64,000 nt of DNA from Trametopsis cervina (GCA_022385755.1 MU278366.1:1-64000), one strand, 5' to 3'. Counted from the stretch's first letter, positions 24,485 to 36,275 are shown. The notes: generated by a model not told the origin, from the letters alone. Made by a program: numbers and translations.

Positions 24485-25013
24485 ACAATGATCGACCTTA
24501 CATAGTCTGGGTACGGTAAAGTACGATTGGAAAAGTCTTGCACAGCTTCGGCACGACCGCGCATGCACAGGCGGCGGTCTAAGGATAAGATTAGATACTT
24601 TCTCTTGTATATGCGAGCAATTTGATCTTAATCTCTGTACGGCGGCAGAGTTGTGGCGAATGCGAGTACAAATAGTAGTTCCGATTATCCATTCAATCTC
24701 AAGAAGAGCTGAGCCAGCTACTGAAGTTGAACGGTATCTTGTGAGCATGTCTACGATGCCGGTGCATATCGTGTAGTAACGTGGCATAGGCAAACATTTT
24801 GTCTCGGACATGATTCTTCCACTTACCCCAGCGGCCCGGGCCGTGTTGACGTCACCGCTCATTGCTATGTTCGCCAGTTGGGATTGTCGTTCGTAACACC
24901 ATACCTCAAGTGCACTTCAGAGTCCCAGGATTTACCCTTGTAGAAATTCAAGGTACAGACATGCATTCACTGGCAGGGTGGGAGAGATTATCTGCTAAAG
25001 CAATATATTCAGC
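24485..25013. other. Intergenic between BTB3 and the NAPE-PLD-like gene
   Basis: No plus-strand gene was seen. A minus-strand frame of about 217 codons runs from 24862 into BTB3 exon 5; it has no motif and is taken as a shadow. The region should contain the promoter of the downstream gene. Confidence 0.45.
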
Positions 25014-26517
25014 ATGGATATCCCGGACTCACCGCCTCCATCTCACCACGCCAACGACTCTGCAACAGCGTTTCAGAATCCGTGGGCCGTCAAGTCGTTG
25101 CTGGCATCCAAACAAATCCTATCTCAGTTTCCAATAGCATTGGCGAAGCGAGTAGATGAACTTAGAACGCACAGACGTCCCATCGAAGTTGTCAAGCCTG
25201 ACTTTGGTGTCGAAACAGCGGATGAGGGTGTCATTAAGGCGACGTGGGTTGGTCATGCAGTGAGTATCTACTCAATTTTTACATTATTGAAGCATCATAT
25301 CAATACCTCCATGTTGACCTCCATAGGGGTTCATGGTCCAATTGCCGAAGATCGACACTCTCAAGCCCGTCCGCATACTATTCGATCCCATATGGTCTGA
25401 CCGCGCATCGCCCAACCAGTATGCAGGCCCCCGGCGGAGGTTACCTCCACCCTGCAAACTGGAGGAGCTTCCGGACTTTCAGTTTGTTGTCACGAGCCAC
25501 AACCAGTAAGTTTCACTGCTGCATTTGAGACTCGTCGTCACGCATCCGTCAGATAATGTAGTTATGACCACCTTGACTGGCCTACGATAGACAAGATCTT
25601 CAAGCTGAAAGGCCGACATGTCACATTTATCGCTCCTCTTGGGCATGAGCCATGGTTCAGAGGGTGTGGGATCCCGTCAGATCAGATTGTCGAGCTGGAC
25701 TGGTACGAGAGTGCAGATTTACGGCCTTCAGTCAACCACCCCTCAGTGAGGTTTGTGTGCACTCCCGCACAGCATGCAAGCGGTGAGTCAGACCATTCAT
25801 CAGTCCGATGGGTATTGATCAGACATACAGGTCGTCATCTGCTGGACCAACGTGTGGCCCTTTGGGCCAGCTGGGTCGCGAAGCAAGAGGACGAGCGTGG
25901 TTCATCCGCATCCATATACCACGCTGGGTATGAAATATACAGTCTTTTTATCCAGCAATATGTCGCTCATTGAGTCTCTCAGTGATACAGGATACATGAC
26001 ACAAGACGGGCCGTGCCCTGCGTTCGCAGGTTTGTTCTACTTTTGTCAATTGTTATTTCTTTTGACACTGCCAGTTAGAAATTGGCCAGCGGTATGGGCC
26101 ATTTGACCTCGCAATGATTCCGATATGGAGAGGAGGTTCGCTGGCCTGGATATCCGCCCTTGGACTTCGAGTGAGCCTCCTTCCTCCGCGTCTTCCTCGC
26201 GTTTCACATATCATTGAACATGGTCTCTTTCTCTGCAGCTGGTGTCGACGGAGCTCCTAGACGGTCTACATGCATCCCCCGAGCACGCACTGGCGCTGCA
26301 TAAGGATATACGCTCGCGACACTCACTCGGAATGCATTTCGCTACGTTTGCGGGGTCGGACGCGGAGGCTCTTGAACCTGTTGCAGAGCTCATAGCTGAG
26401 AAAGAGAAATTGGCGGGCATGGCAGTGGGTGATTGGATGGAAGAAGGCGGGTTCGGGGTTATTGATGTTGGTCAGACGGTCGTTATTCCGGTAGGGAGTG
26501 CTACGGACAAAGACTGA
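25014..26517 (+). CDS. NAPE-hydrolysing phospholipase D-like metallohydrolase
   Basis: Member of the metallo-beta-lactamase fold group that includes NAPE-PLD and yeast Fmp30; it cleaves N-acyl-phosphatidylethanolamine to phosphatidate and N-acylethanolamine using two zinc ions. Seven exons (25014-25259, 25327-25505, 25562-25782, 25831-25927, 25983-26029, 26079-26170, 26239-26517), all phases consistent, 386 aa. The zinc motif HxHxDH is residues 140-145 (HNHYDH), split by intron 2. Further ligands are probably the histidine in PAQHASG, the aspartate in HAGDTGY and the histidine in GMHFATF. The early segment with WVGHAGFMVQ and FDPIWSDRASPNQYAGPRR is also typical of the family. No clear signal peptide or membrane segment is present, unlike mitochondrial Fmp30. 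Start choice is the first ATG in frame. Confidence 0.88.
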
Positions 26518-27166
26518 CACGAGAGGCTGTAAGATAAACGACCCTTTAAGGTCAATTTCACCAGGAAAGGGGACGTGCGATGTATGCTAGGACCACATAC
26601 ACTTTATACTCTGAGCAATATGAAACGCTGCGCCTCCATAGCACGAGGGTCCCGCGATCCATGTCGAAGCACATGATTAAATACTGTCCAGACAGACATG
26701 TGTGATTACTTCACTGAACGCCGGGAGAGACCTGCTATTCAATACAAGTAATACTAGTACGTTGCGTATGGCCGTGAGCGGAATGTCACCATAGACAGAT
26801 GAAACCGTTGTTTTTACTTGAAGACTTGTTTCTACAGGCTAAATGCGTAGCTTCTGTAGATGAGAACTACGATTATCTTATGCTTATAAGTATCCAGACC
26901 TAGTAGATACCGGTTGTTCGACACGTATCCAGGGATCGCCTGGGCCATCGAATGGCTTCAATGGCCCATAGCCACGGTCCGGGACGATGGTCAAAAGGGT
27001 TATGGCCAGCGACGGATGTAGCACTAATGCTGTGGCAACGTGTACTTGTGGCCAGATGACGACTGTGGAATGCATAAATAAAGGGACTGCGAGCCACAAC
27101 CTGCTTCACACTTCTCACCTACGACCCAGCACCTGGCCCACCCCTTTTCACAATTCAAGGCTAAAC
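26518..27166. other. Intergenic
   Basis: The 3' flank of the NAPE-PLD-like gene and the promoter of the orphan ORF. An A/T-rich TATA-like box (ATAAATAAA, about 27074) lies about 90 bp before the next start. Nothing else was seen. Confidence 0.5.
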
Positions 27167-27925
27167 ATGCAACCAGAATCTCGCACTCACACACCACCCC
27201 CATTATCCGGCACACACGACGGCCCAGACACCCATCCCTCCCCACCCTCCGTCAATGAACAGCCACCATACGTCGGCGGTAACCCATCGCCCTTCAACTA
27301 CAATCATGCACCGTACGCCATGCTAGTTCATGATCCTATGCGGATCAGGTTCGAGGTGGGCGACCCGCCGCAGGGCGCTTTTCCGCTCATCATCTGGACG
27401 AGAGCGGACTGGATCCATGGACGCATAGCAGAGAAGTTGCGAGGGCTGACAGCAGCAATATCAAACGCAATACCAGTGCGATATCCGTTAGTTCCGGATC
27501 CTGCGGTGACCCAGAGAGCACCCGGCGTGCACAACCCACAGGATTCCTTTTTGGAGGATTCCTTTTTGGAGCCGGTACTGGGAAACATCTGGGAGAAGAA
27601 CGGGTGGATCGTGATGGTGACTAATCCTTCTATCGTCGTGCCGTCCTTGGAGAAGGCTTGCAGCATCATTGAGCAGCGCCTGAAGGTGCTTAGGGAAGGA
27701 CCAGGTGCTCGACCAGAGCATGCTATCCCGTGCTGGACAGGCTACTGGCGAGCATATGAGGATGCTATCCCGTGCTGGGCAGGCTACTGGCGAGCATATG
27801 AGCATTGTAACTTGGGGCGCACCTCGTACGCAAAAGGATACAGAAAGCGCAAACACATGCGTACGCTTTGGATGGGAAGTCCTGGATTACGACGGTATAA
27901 TGATGGTACAGAGATTATAACTTAG
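27167..27925 (+). CDS. Hypothetical protein with internal micro-duplications
   Basis: Single uninterrupted frame of 252 aa starting at the ATG at 27167, downstream of a TATA-like box. Residues 1-50 are rich in proline, serine and threonine. The middle (about 55-180) has normal globular composition (AMLVHDPMRIRFEVGD, WIVMVTNPSIVVPSLEKA) but matches no family I know. Two in-frame tandem duplications are visible: 15 nt at 27542-27571 (DSFLE twice, residues 126-135) and 42 nt at 27719-27802 (14 residues twice, about 185-212, two base differences). The C-terminus is basic. It ends 28 bp from the stop of COX16 on the other strand. It may be a lineage-specific gene; the possibility of unseen introns remains. 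Confidence 0.55.
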   Translation: MQPESRTHTPPPLSGTHDGPDTHPSPPSVNEQPPYVGGNPSPFNYNHAPYAMLVHDPMRIRFEVGDPPQGAFPLIIWTRADWIHGRIAEKLRGLTAAISNAIPVRYPLVPDPAVTQRAPGVHNPQDSFLEDSFLEPVLGNIWEKNGWIVMVTNPSIVVPSLEKACSIIEQRLKVLREGPGARPEHAIPCWTGYWRAYEDAIPCWAGYWRAYEHCNLGRTSYAKGYRKRKHMRTLWMGSPGLRRYNDGTEIIT

Positions 27926-27953
27926 AACAACTTGCAGATAGTGGTAGTCAGGG

Positions 27954-28437
27954 TTATGATGATTTGTTTGATGGTTCCGTCAACTTTGGAGGTGGCTCAG
28001 TCGGTGGTACGCCCCATTCTGGCAGACCAGCAGGGCGTGGTATTCGCTTGTTCTCCCAGGCCTCGTCTTGTGCAGCACTCAGTCGCTAAAACGAAATACA
28101 TGAACGTGTATTAGAATCGCGAGAGACAGATGAACAATAACGCACGTAGTATTCTTCTCGTATGTCAAACTTCTTTCTGTTTTTATCTAATCCTAGCTCT
28201 TGCTCCTTCGATACCTGCAAGAAATGTCATTATATTCCAATCCATCTTAGTAAGAGTGGGTCGTACGTTCTGCACTTTCTTGTCATGAAGGTCGTAGCGC
28301 GTCTGCGTAAATCCCTGCATTCCAAACGACGCTCCAACGATAAGGATTAGAAAAGGTATGCCAAATAACGATGGGTGCTTTCGGAGCCTTTGGTGTATTG
28401 GATGAGGTTTGAGAGGATGCGAGGTGAACGGGGGCAT
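27954..28437 (-). CDS. COX16: Cytochrome c oxidase assembly protein COX16
   Basis: Small mitochondrial inner-membrane protein needed for assembly of cytochrome c oxidase. Three exons (28437-28267, 28214-28146, 28085-27954), introns of 52 and 60 nt, 123 aa. The single membrane segment is at residues about 24-43 (LFGIPFLILIVGASFGMQ), directly followed by the family signature FTQTRYDLHDKKVQ. A charged segment (VSKEQELGLDKNRKKFDIRE) follows, then a proline-rich tail containing WENKRIPRPAGLPEWG. Length is normal for fungi. The ATG at 28437 was chosen because the basic stretch before the membrane helix fits the family; an open frame extends upstream but does not resemble COX16. Confidence 0.93.
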
Positions 28438-28755
28438 GTCACGCTGCGGCAAACAGGGCGCGTTCCTGCAGGATTCAGTTGAAGTAGCCGAAATTATGTG
28501 CAGAGCTTTACGTATTCCAAGGCAGCCGCTGCTGAACACTTGACGTTCGAGGGAGGTTTGAGGTGGACGTAGTATGGTGGGTCCCTGCGCGCTCAAGCGT
28601 CGGACTAACGGACACGGAGGAAGCTCGGTCCGGGGACGTCCCAAACTCTGCAGCCTTTGGATTTGGTCGAAAATGACTCTTTCCTCTCTACCACGATCTG
28701 ATAACCCACGCATCGTCTCGAGCTTTTTTGTCAAGCTCGAAGACAACGCGCCACC
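28438..28755. promoter_or_regulatory. Divergent promoter region COX16 / adenylosuccinate synthetase
   Basis: A 318-bp spacer between the two start codons, which face away from each other. The right start is preceded by a perfect GCCACC context. No TATA box or known element was picked out with confidence. Confidence 0.5.
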
Positions 28756-30566
28756 ATGAGCGGTTGGTGCCATTTGTTCATGCCCATCCTGGCATCCTAA
28801 CCCTTGTGAATGCAGTCACGGTTGTCCTTGGCGCGCAGTGGGGCGATGAAGGCAAGGGAAAGCTGGTGGACGTGCTCGCTGCAGAGGCCGATGTCTGTGC
28901 GCGGTGTGCCGGCGGGAACAACGCTGGTCATACCATCGTCGCTCCGGTCGGTCCTGAGAATGTCAAGAAGACTTTCGCTTTTCATCTCCTCCCGAGCGGT
29001 ATGTCCCATAATTCACCTCATCCGCTCAAGCTAAACGTGGGCCATCGGAAGGTCTTGTTAACCCCAAATGCACTGGAGTAGTCGGCAACGGTGTGGTTGT
29101 ACACGTTCCCTCGTTCTTCGCTGAATTGGACGCACTTGAAGAGCAAGGTCAGCACATAGTTCTCGCATTTATGACTGTATGCAGCGGCTACGCGTAAGAT
29201 ATTTCTGCCGTATGTTTGCTTGTTGTTCATTCAAGAGTTTGAACAACGTACAACATCAACGGCGCCGATTATTGCGCCGATTATTGCGCCGATTCCTTGT
29301 CATATCTCGTCACTCATTCGCCCGCTGATTTCACCTGTTCTTTTCCAGGACTGGATTGCACTGGTCGTCTATTCGTCTCTGACCGTGCCCATCTCGTCTT
29401 CGACTTTCATCAGATTGTGGACGGACTGAAGGAAGTAGAACTAGGAGGATCCAGGTGAGTAGATCGCCTGTAGCGAAACTACGCGCCTAATTTCCTGCAG
29501 CATCGGTACTACGAAGAAGGGCATTGGTCCGGCTTATTCTGCGAAGGCCTCACGATCCGGCCTCAGGGTTCACCATTTGTTTGATCACGAAACGTTCGCC
29601 GCTAAATTCCGCAAGATCGTTGAAGGTCGATACAAGCGATACGGTTATTTCGAATACGACACCGAGAGTGAAATTATCAGATACAAGGTGTGTAGTGTAT
29701 TCTACGCCGTCTATGTCCGAAGATTCGAAGTCTTCCTATCAGGCTCTCGCGGACCGCCTGAAACCGTATGTCATCGATAGCGTCATGTACATCCACAAAG
29801 CCATCAGCGAAGGCAAGAAGGTCCTAGTTGAGGGTGCGAACGCCTTGATGCTCGATCTTGACTTCGGAACGTATCCCTTCGTGACTTCTTCCGCGACAAC
29901 TATCGGTGGAGTGTGCACAGGACTCGGCATTCCGCCAAAACTCATTGGGACGACAATCGGTGTTGTCAAAGCGTACACCACGCGAGTGGGCGGCGGTCCC
30001 TTCCCTACTGAGCAGCTCAACGTTCGTTATCTCCTTACTAAGCCACAGGTTGCTATGCTGACCCTGTAATGTTCCTAGGATATCGGCGTGCATTTACAAG
30101 AAGTGGGACGCGAATTCGGAGTCACCACCGGCCGTCGCAGGCGCTGTGGCTGGCTCGATCTGGTTGTCATGAAGCACTCCTGCTTGATCAACGGCTACGA
30201 CGCGCTCAACCTCACCAAGCTCGATATTCTGGATGATCTGAAGGAGATCAAGATCGCTGTCAAATACCTGGTAGACGGAGCGGAGATCCCAGGATTTCCT
30301 GGTACGTTATGATCCCTGCTTCACCACATTTCGCTCACTCCCGTCACTGTACCTTAGCCGACCTTGGGCTCCTTGCGAAAGTAGAAGTGCAGTACGTGAC
30401 CCTCCCCGGTTGGCAATCGTCCATCGTTGCCGTCAAGACGTTTGAAGCCCTTCCGGAGAACTGCAAGAAATATATCGAGTTTATCGAGCAATACCTCGGT
30501 GTGCCTATTCAATGGATTGGTGTGGGCCCTGGGCGTTCAGAGATGATTCTCAAGCCTTCGGCATAG
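28756..30566 (+). CDS. ADE12: Adenylosuccinate synthetase
   Basis: Catalyses IMP + aspartate + GTP to adenylosuccinate + GDP + phosphate, the first committed step of AMP synthesis; cytosolic homodimer. Eight exons (28756-28762, 28816-28998, 29052-29147, 29349-29454, 29501-29687, 29743-30021, 30079-30301, 30358-30566) give 429 aa, the normal length. The first coding exon is only 7 nt (ATGAGCG). It is supported by the GCCACCATG context and by the exact frame into [16 protein letters not shown], whose GDEGKGK P-loop (residues 12-18) holds the catalytic aspartate. NNAGHTI carries the catalytic histidine. [13 protein letters not shown] and [12 protein letters not shown] are the other hallmark blocks, and the C-terminus ends with [12 protein letters not shown]. 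Intron 3 is 201 nt and contains a 12-13 bp tandem repeat near 29258-29290. Confidence 0.96.
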
Positions 30567-30978
30567 ATGAAAGACGACCTTGTACAGTATCTAGCTGGCT
30601 GCAGACAGAAACAGAAATGTACAAACTACCTTGTTACGAAAGATCGCGCATTTACTGAGAGTCTTTGTTGCCCTGTCGGCTCTGTTATACTATGGCTCTT
30701 ACTGAACACCCAGCTCCTTGACTTTTTTGTCCTGCCCAGCGCTCTTCGCAGAGTGTGGCCACAAGAAAGGGCACGTGATTGGTCAGTTCTCTAAGCGCAT
30801 GTGACATTGTTTACTTTCCCATCTTGTACTCCTACCGTCACAACGCCAGTCACAGCCTCCAGGCCGCCCACCCACCCCAGTCACAACCGCGGTCACGACA
30901 CAGTCTCATCGTAGGGTGCAACGGCGACGAGCCGAGGTATTGCAGACGGACGCGCGAGAATATAATCCGATTTTGTAC
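30567..30978. other. Intergenic between ADE12 and the basic-region gene
   Basis: Holds the ADE12 3' flank and the promoter of the next gene. The open frame of the next gene extends upstream to about 30916 but only from a non-ATG codon, so this part was left as 5' leader. Confidence 0.5.
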
Positions 30979-32131
30979 ATGGACCCCAACGCACACCAAG
31001 CCCCTATATCTGCACCGCAGTCGACGCGCAAACGCGTCCGCGAGAACGAGACGGAGAGCCAGAGACATAAGCGAGAAAAGGCGGCGGAGCGGCAGCGACG
31101 CAAGCGCGAGCGAGACCGTCAGGCCGGGTTGAACAATATGCTCATGGCTCAGGTGCAGCAGCAGCAACAAGCTCCTGTCCCACCGCCGCCAGAAGACCCT
31201 ATATCAGCTCCTACAGCGTTCCCCGAAGATCAGGGTGAGCAGCTGTCCCCCGACGAAGCTGCGAAGCGAGAGAGAGTACGAGCTGCTGCACGAGAGAGAC
31301 AGAGGAAACATCGGGCGTTGGTAAAACAGAAGAAGCTGAGAGAACTGGGGCTGGACATGGGGAACGAGCTACTACCTACGATGGAGGAGGTACAGTACCG
31401 ACTAAATGCGGACGGCCAGTACCAGCCTATGCTGCACGAGCTGCAGCAACATCACCACGCTCAGCACATACACGAACCCCCTTTCCCTCAAGGCCAGCCG
31501 TTGGGTGGCCAGACGTTTGCATCCACTCTCCTCCTTTCCTTTTCATGCGCGCCACTGCTCAAAGCACACCTCCTTCGGACACTCAACATGAGCAACGAGG
31601 AGCTCGCCTCACTGGAACCGATTATCGCGCAAGCATGGGATCACTGGGATCAGCAGGTAAGTCGGGCTGCCTTCCCTCGTCGTCTGCCGCAGTTCTCATA
31701 AGCGTCCCCGTTAGCGACGGATGCATTTTGCGCACAACCCGAATAGCGCCCCCAAGCCCCCCGACGGACCACCCGTGCCCGACGGGACGGTGTCTGCCCC
31801 GTTCAATGGAATGGGTGGCCACGCCGTCAGCCACACATTCGTGCACGACCCCACACAGGGCTCGCCAAACGACTTCCGCGCTCGATTCCACCGACCGCTG
31901 GTCGCGCCCTCGCCCTTCCGGACCGGAGTCATGGGGCAGGACCCTCAGCAGGCCACGATGGCTTCGTCGTCGGCACCTCCGGCTGGCCTGCAGGGAGCGA
32001 ACCCCAACGTGCCGCAGGGTCCAGTGCCTCAGGGCGAACCTGTCGATACGACGACAGCCAACCTAGATCCGCAACTAGGGCAGGCGAGAGACGAGGCAGT
32101 GGGGGTTGCGAAGCAGTTGGAAAGATCATGA
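30979..32131 (+). CDS. Nuclear protein with two basic regions (bZIP-like)
   Basis: Two exons (30979-31656 and 31715-32131) with a 58-nt intron, 364 aa. The start is the ATG at 30979. Residues about 13-50 form a very basic, arginine/glutamate-rich helix (SQRHKREKAAERQRRKRERD). A second one follows after a glutamine/proline-rich linker (AAKRERVRAAARERQRKHRA) and runs into KQKKLRELGLDMGNELLP. The arrangement resembles a bZIP-type basic region, but a leucine zipper with clear heptads is not visible. The middle is rich in histidine and glutamine, the C-terminal third in proline, glycine and serine. Likely a transcription regulator; DNA binding is inferred from composition only. Confidence 0.7.
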
Positions 32132-33577
32132 GCAGAGACAGCAGTATGTTCACTTACATTACAGTATATTCGTTCCGTGTATCGTATTTGCAGGCCGCGT
32201 AGTTTCTTGTGGGTTCGGGGCTAAGACATACAGGACCTGTTGTAGTATCATTAGTGCATCACTTGTACGCCATTCGCAAACTTATAATCCCTGTCAGTAC
32301 AAGTTGAAGGGGCACAGTTGAGATGGAATCCAGGGGTTTTGTATAATACGAACAGCACAGGGTAAACCTGGCGTAATCATTGAGATTGAGAGCTCCTACG
32401 TTACTACAAAATATGATCAACTCTTGGCAGTCAGCTATCCATCGACCCAGTGTCTTCCCCTCCCTTCCCCCTTCAACTATGAAAGTCGATCTGATAATCC
32501 ACCTGATAACACCGAGCTGAAGAGGTTGAATCGTTCGTTTATCCAGCACACCCATAACAAAGGTTGACTCACCTATGTCCGAACCCTTGATTTTCTGCGT
32601 ATGACTTTTGTGACTGCATGACGCACCTCAAAGGCTTGATTTACAAACATTCGAGTCCACCGGGATGCAGCCCAAGTTGTCTTCCCCCAATATTGGTCAA
32701 TTAGGTGCGTCTGTTCCTACACGACTGTATGCTCGCAGCTTGTTCGCCTTATGTGGTGGCACGACAGCTCTGAGGCACTTCGAACCATCCCACAAGGTGA
32801 GCAAGTGCACACTGACAGTACATGTATCCATTTTTCGTGCTTCTGGAGTACAAGGGGAGGAGGAACGCGCCGATCCTTAGTGCCGGTTTGAAGATTGAAG
32901 CTTGGCCGACGATGAAGATGGTGGTTTGGACAAGACATGAAAGGCTGCGAAAACTGTCACGCAAAGAGCCTGGTAGATATGTCGTTCGATGACGACATGG
33001 AAATCAAGAGGAAGCCAAGTTGTCGTTTGTCGTGATTCTCGTTACGCTGTTATGACGTTGTCACCGTGACCGTAGCAGGGTTACACACGATCAGCGACGA
33101 ATTATGAAGTCCCCAGTTGATGAAGGGACATACAGCATCCAGGTGTGTAGGAAGCCATATGATTCAAACATCCTCCAATCATACTAACTCGAAGCTGGCT
33201 GCCCCTAGTGCAATTGACCACTCATGTACGTACCGATGCATGCATCCTTCACCGCATCGACCACAGTATGAATATTATTGGCCCAGCGTTTGACGGCCCG
33301 AAGTCGACGTCGACAGCATGAACTGCCCCGCGGCCTCATGTCGGCTAGCGGCGTGCAATCAGGTGAGGACGCTGTGATGTTGCAGAGCCTCCTGAACTTG
33401 CACCGGAAACTCCATTGACAGTCCAGACGTGTTCTCAGGAACGTGGCATAAGTTTCCACCCTAATACAACACCATCGATCGCCAGAAACCAAGATCAAGG
33501 GACATTAGTCAAGCTTTCAATCTAGAGGGTATAAGAGCCAGAATGCCCTGCTTTGGCAGGCATTTCCGAACGCTCCC
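32132..33577. other. 1.4-kb intergenic region
   Basis: No recognised gene. A short plus-strand frame starts at the ATG at 32665, with a plausible donor near 32704 and acceptor near 32737, but the spliced reading does not stay open. It may be a small decayed gene. The right 200 bp is the promoter of the fusion gene. Confidence 0.4.
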
Positions 33578-36067
33578 ATGGGCTTAGCAGCCGAAGTCTA
33601 CGCAGAGCAGCTGCTCCCCAAAGCGCACGGCCTACCCTTATGGATCCCCGAACCATCCAAGTTCGGAGAGGTCCTTATCGGCGACGTGGGATACGTCCAT
33701 GACGGCTCTTTCTACCGTCTGTTCAATGTGACTTATCCGAAAGACGACCCAGTCAACCATGGAGAGGTACCAGACGACTTTGAGGTGTTGGAGTATAATC
33801 CCCGGTTACTCCACCGAGTCGAGCACTACCTCGATGCAGGGCCCATCTGCAGCAAGAGCGTCAAGAGGGTAGATGTCGCCGCCAGTGGGTCAAGGTCAGC
33901 TTCGACTATCGAGTATCCTCCACTGGGCTAGTGGCCAACGCGTATAATCCCGCAGCGATATGATCAACGCAGGGCTAGGCTACCGCTTCTCCTGTGCACA
34001 CGACCAAGGCGCACTCCTCATTCTCAAGACACCCGCCTCGCAGGAGGTCGTCCACCCCAACCGCGCATTCCGGGACTACATGCGAGTGCACCATGCCTCG
34101 TGGTGCGAGTTTGCGCGGGCGCGTGGGCTCGATATCGACCCCGACCATATCATCCTCGTCCGAGGGTGGGTGAAGACCGCCGCATGGGCCGTCGCGGCGT
34201 TCACGGACTCGGGAAAGAACCATGAAGTGAACTTCGACGCGAGCGCAGGACCCTTTGCCAAAGCATCATTTTCTGTCTCGTACTCAAGTGCTGTCTCCAT
34301 GTCAGTTGAACACAGAACAGGCCCAGTGAAACACGTCGGCGCGACAAGTCCGTATAACACTGGAGAAAACCAGCCACCGAGGGATCAATGTGTGTTTCTC
34401 TCGTATTACGAGATGAAGTCTCGTGTTATATGGGGAAAGAAGAAGATAAAGGCGGCAGCGGAACCGCTGGATGATTTTGACGACAAGCCTCCCGATATTG
34501 AGCCTACTACAGAGAGCCAGTCAGAGAGAGCGAGTGATTACTCAGACGTCGAGGAGGATAGGCCTGCATCCAAGGTGAGCCCACCTCTCAGTATATCATT
34601 ATCGTGAACTACGAGTGACTGACGACACTGGAATGTAGTTCGTGGACCCTGTCGGGTACCTACTTCAGTATATTCTGCAGGTTTGTGGGCTTTAAATATA
34701 GTGTAATAACAGCATCCAACCGGGTTGCACAGAATTCTGATGCTACAAACGCAATCGCTTCAGACGAAGACGTTCACCGTGTATTGCCAGTACGTGCATG
34801 CCTAGTAGAATGATCAGCCGTTTACTTCATGACTATCAGGATGACCGATGGCCGGCAGATATACCAAGTTACTTAGAGAGTACGCGGCCGCACATCAGTG
34901 TCGATGAGAACATGAGTATGTAGGTTGTTTTCCCGCCACTTTCATGGAGATTAACCCGATGGTCTGCAGCAGGATTTTTGAGTATCGGGGACACCTCTGT
35001 CTTAGAGGATAATATCAGTCACCAATTATTCCTAACACATCACTCGACCAGCCCCATACCATCACCAAGTAACGTCGGCGAGCTATCTTTCGCTGACCCA
35101 TTGTCGAAGGCCACATGGCAGCCGTCCGACGAGGTCATATCATCACTGGACCCGAACGAGCTCAACGCCACGGTTGTAATGCCGACGCCCAAGGGCGGAG
35201 GCAACGACCCGCCGCAAGAGGGCGAAACCGAGAGGCAGACACCGATGGTAGTGCGCGAGCAGTCCTCGAGTCCGCCTACGACGCCCACCTCCGCGCCGCG
35301 GGTGCGTCTGCGCGGGATCCCGGGGTGGACGGTGCCGCCGAAGGTGCTGCTAGTGGACGACGACGCGGTATGTCGCAAGCTGAGCAGCAAGCTGCTGCGT
35401 GTGTTCGGGTGCTTCATTGACGTCGCCGTCGACGGCGTCGGCGCGGTGAACATGATGAACTTGGAGAAGTACGATTTGGTGTTCATGGTGCGTGCGGTAG
35501 TGTTGGTGGTATGGTGGAAGGGACTCACTCCGTGTTGCTTTGCATAGGACATCGTAATGCCGAAGCTGGACGGTGTCTCTGCTACCTCGCTCATTCGCCA
35601 GTTCGATCACCTCACGCCGATCATCTCGATGACGAGCAACTCCAAGCCGAACGAGGTTGTCAAGTATTACTCGTCAGGGATGAACGATATCCTGTCGAAG
35701 CCGTTCACAAAGGACGATCTGCTTCAGAAGCTCGAGGTACGTCGGAAGAGGGGTAATGGCATGATAATTACATCTGACTGGGCCGTTACAGAAACATCTC
35801 ATCCATCTGAAAGCCGCTCATGAAGAGTTTAGGAGACTCTCACGCTCGCCTAGCGTATCCAGCCACGGCTTGATCGGTAATGCCGACCAACTACTGGGGA
35901 TGCACTCCGCGTTGGACACGAGCGAGCCGGAAGACGATACGTATGACGCTACTCCGACCTCTCAGACTCGCAAACGGTCTCGGGGAGCTGTCGAGTCGAC
36001 CTCACGAGTCGAGGTGAAGCGCAGACGATCCGATGTCGCCGGCGGAACGGTGCCTACTACGACCTGA
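33578..36067 (+). CDS. Agaricomycete-family domain fused to an SKN7-type response-regulator receiver
   Basis: Eight exons (33578-33894, 33956-34574, 34639-34680, 34733-34789, 34840-34915, 34970-35487, 35548-35736, 35792-36067) join in one frame of 697 aa. Residues 1-390 belong to an uncharacterised family I know from mushroom genomes (DVGYVHDGSFYRLFNVT, VDVAAS, HHASWCEFA, ILVRGWVKTAAWAVAAF, then YLLQYIL, IASDEDV and WPADI near its end). Residues about 430-490 are a low-complexity linker. Residues 496-615 are a receiver domain closest to the Skn7 receiver: acidic pocket D500-D502, phospho-acceptor D544 in MDIVMPKLDG, T572 in SMTSN and K594 in SKPFT are all present. The tail carries basic runs (RKRSRG, VKRRRSD). 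The HSF-type DNA-binding domain of true Skn7 is absent. The junction lies inside exon 6. The alternative is two adjacent genes, but no ATG is visible before the receiver in frame until inside it. Confidence 0.75.
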
Positions 36068-36275
36068 TGACTTCCGGCCACCAACGGGAATTCCTTTCTT
36101 ACGTCAAGCTGTCAGAGCATACACGAGCAATGATGTACTAGGCACGCGACGGGTACAATCATGCCTCACGGACGGTGTTTACAAGCTTTGTTTTATTATG
36201 TGTCATAACGAGCTTACAGATGTAGGGATGCATTGCCACACTACAATATATCGTACAATATGTCCCGGGGTATAA

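Noticed and set aside
24209..24862. 217-codon frame antisense to BTB copy 3
   Set aside because: It overlaps exon 5 of a gene supported by two paralogs and shows no domain.
28438..28773. N-terminal extension of the COX16 frame
   Set aside because: The frame is open upstream, but COX16 proteins begin shortly before the membrane helix, and the extension would overlap the adenylosuccinate synthetase start on the other strand.
34978..35547. Receiver domain as a separate short gene
   Set aside because: No ATG in a good context precedes the receiver in frame, and all upstream exon phases lead into it; the fusion reading is simpler, though transcripts are needed.
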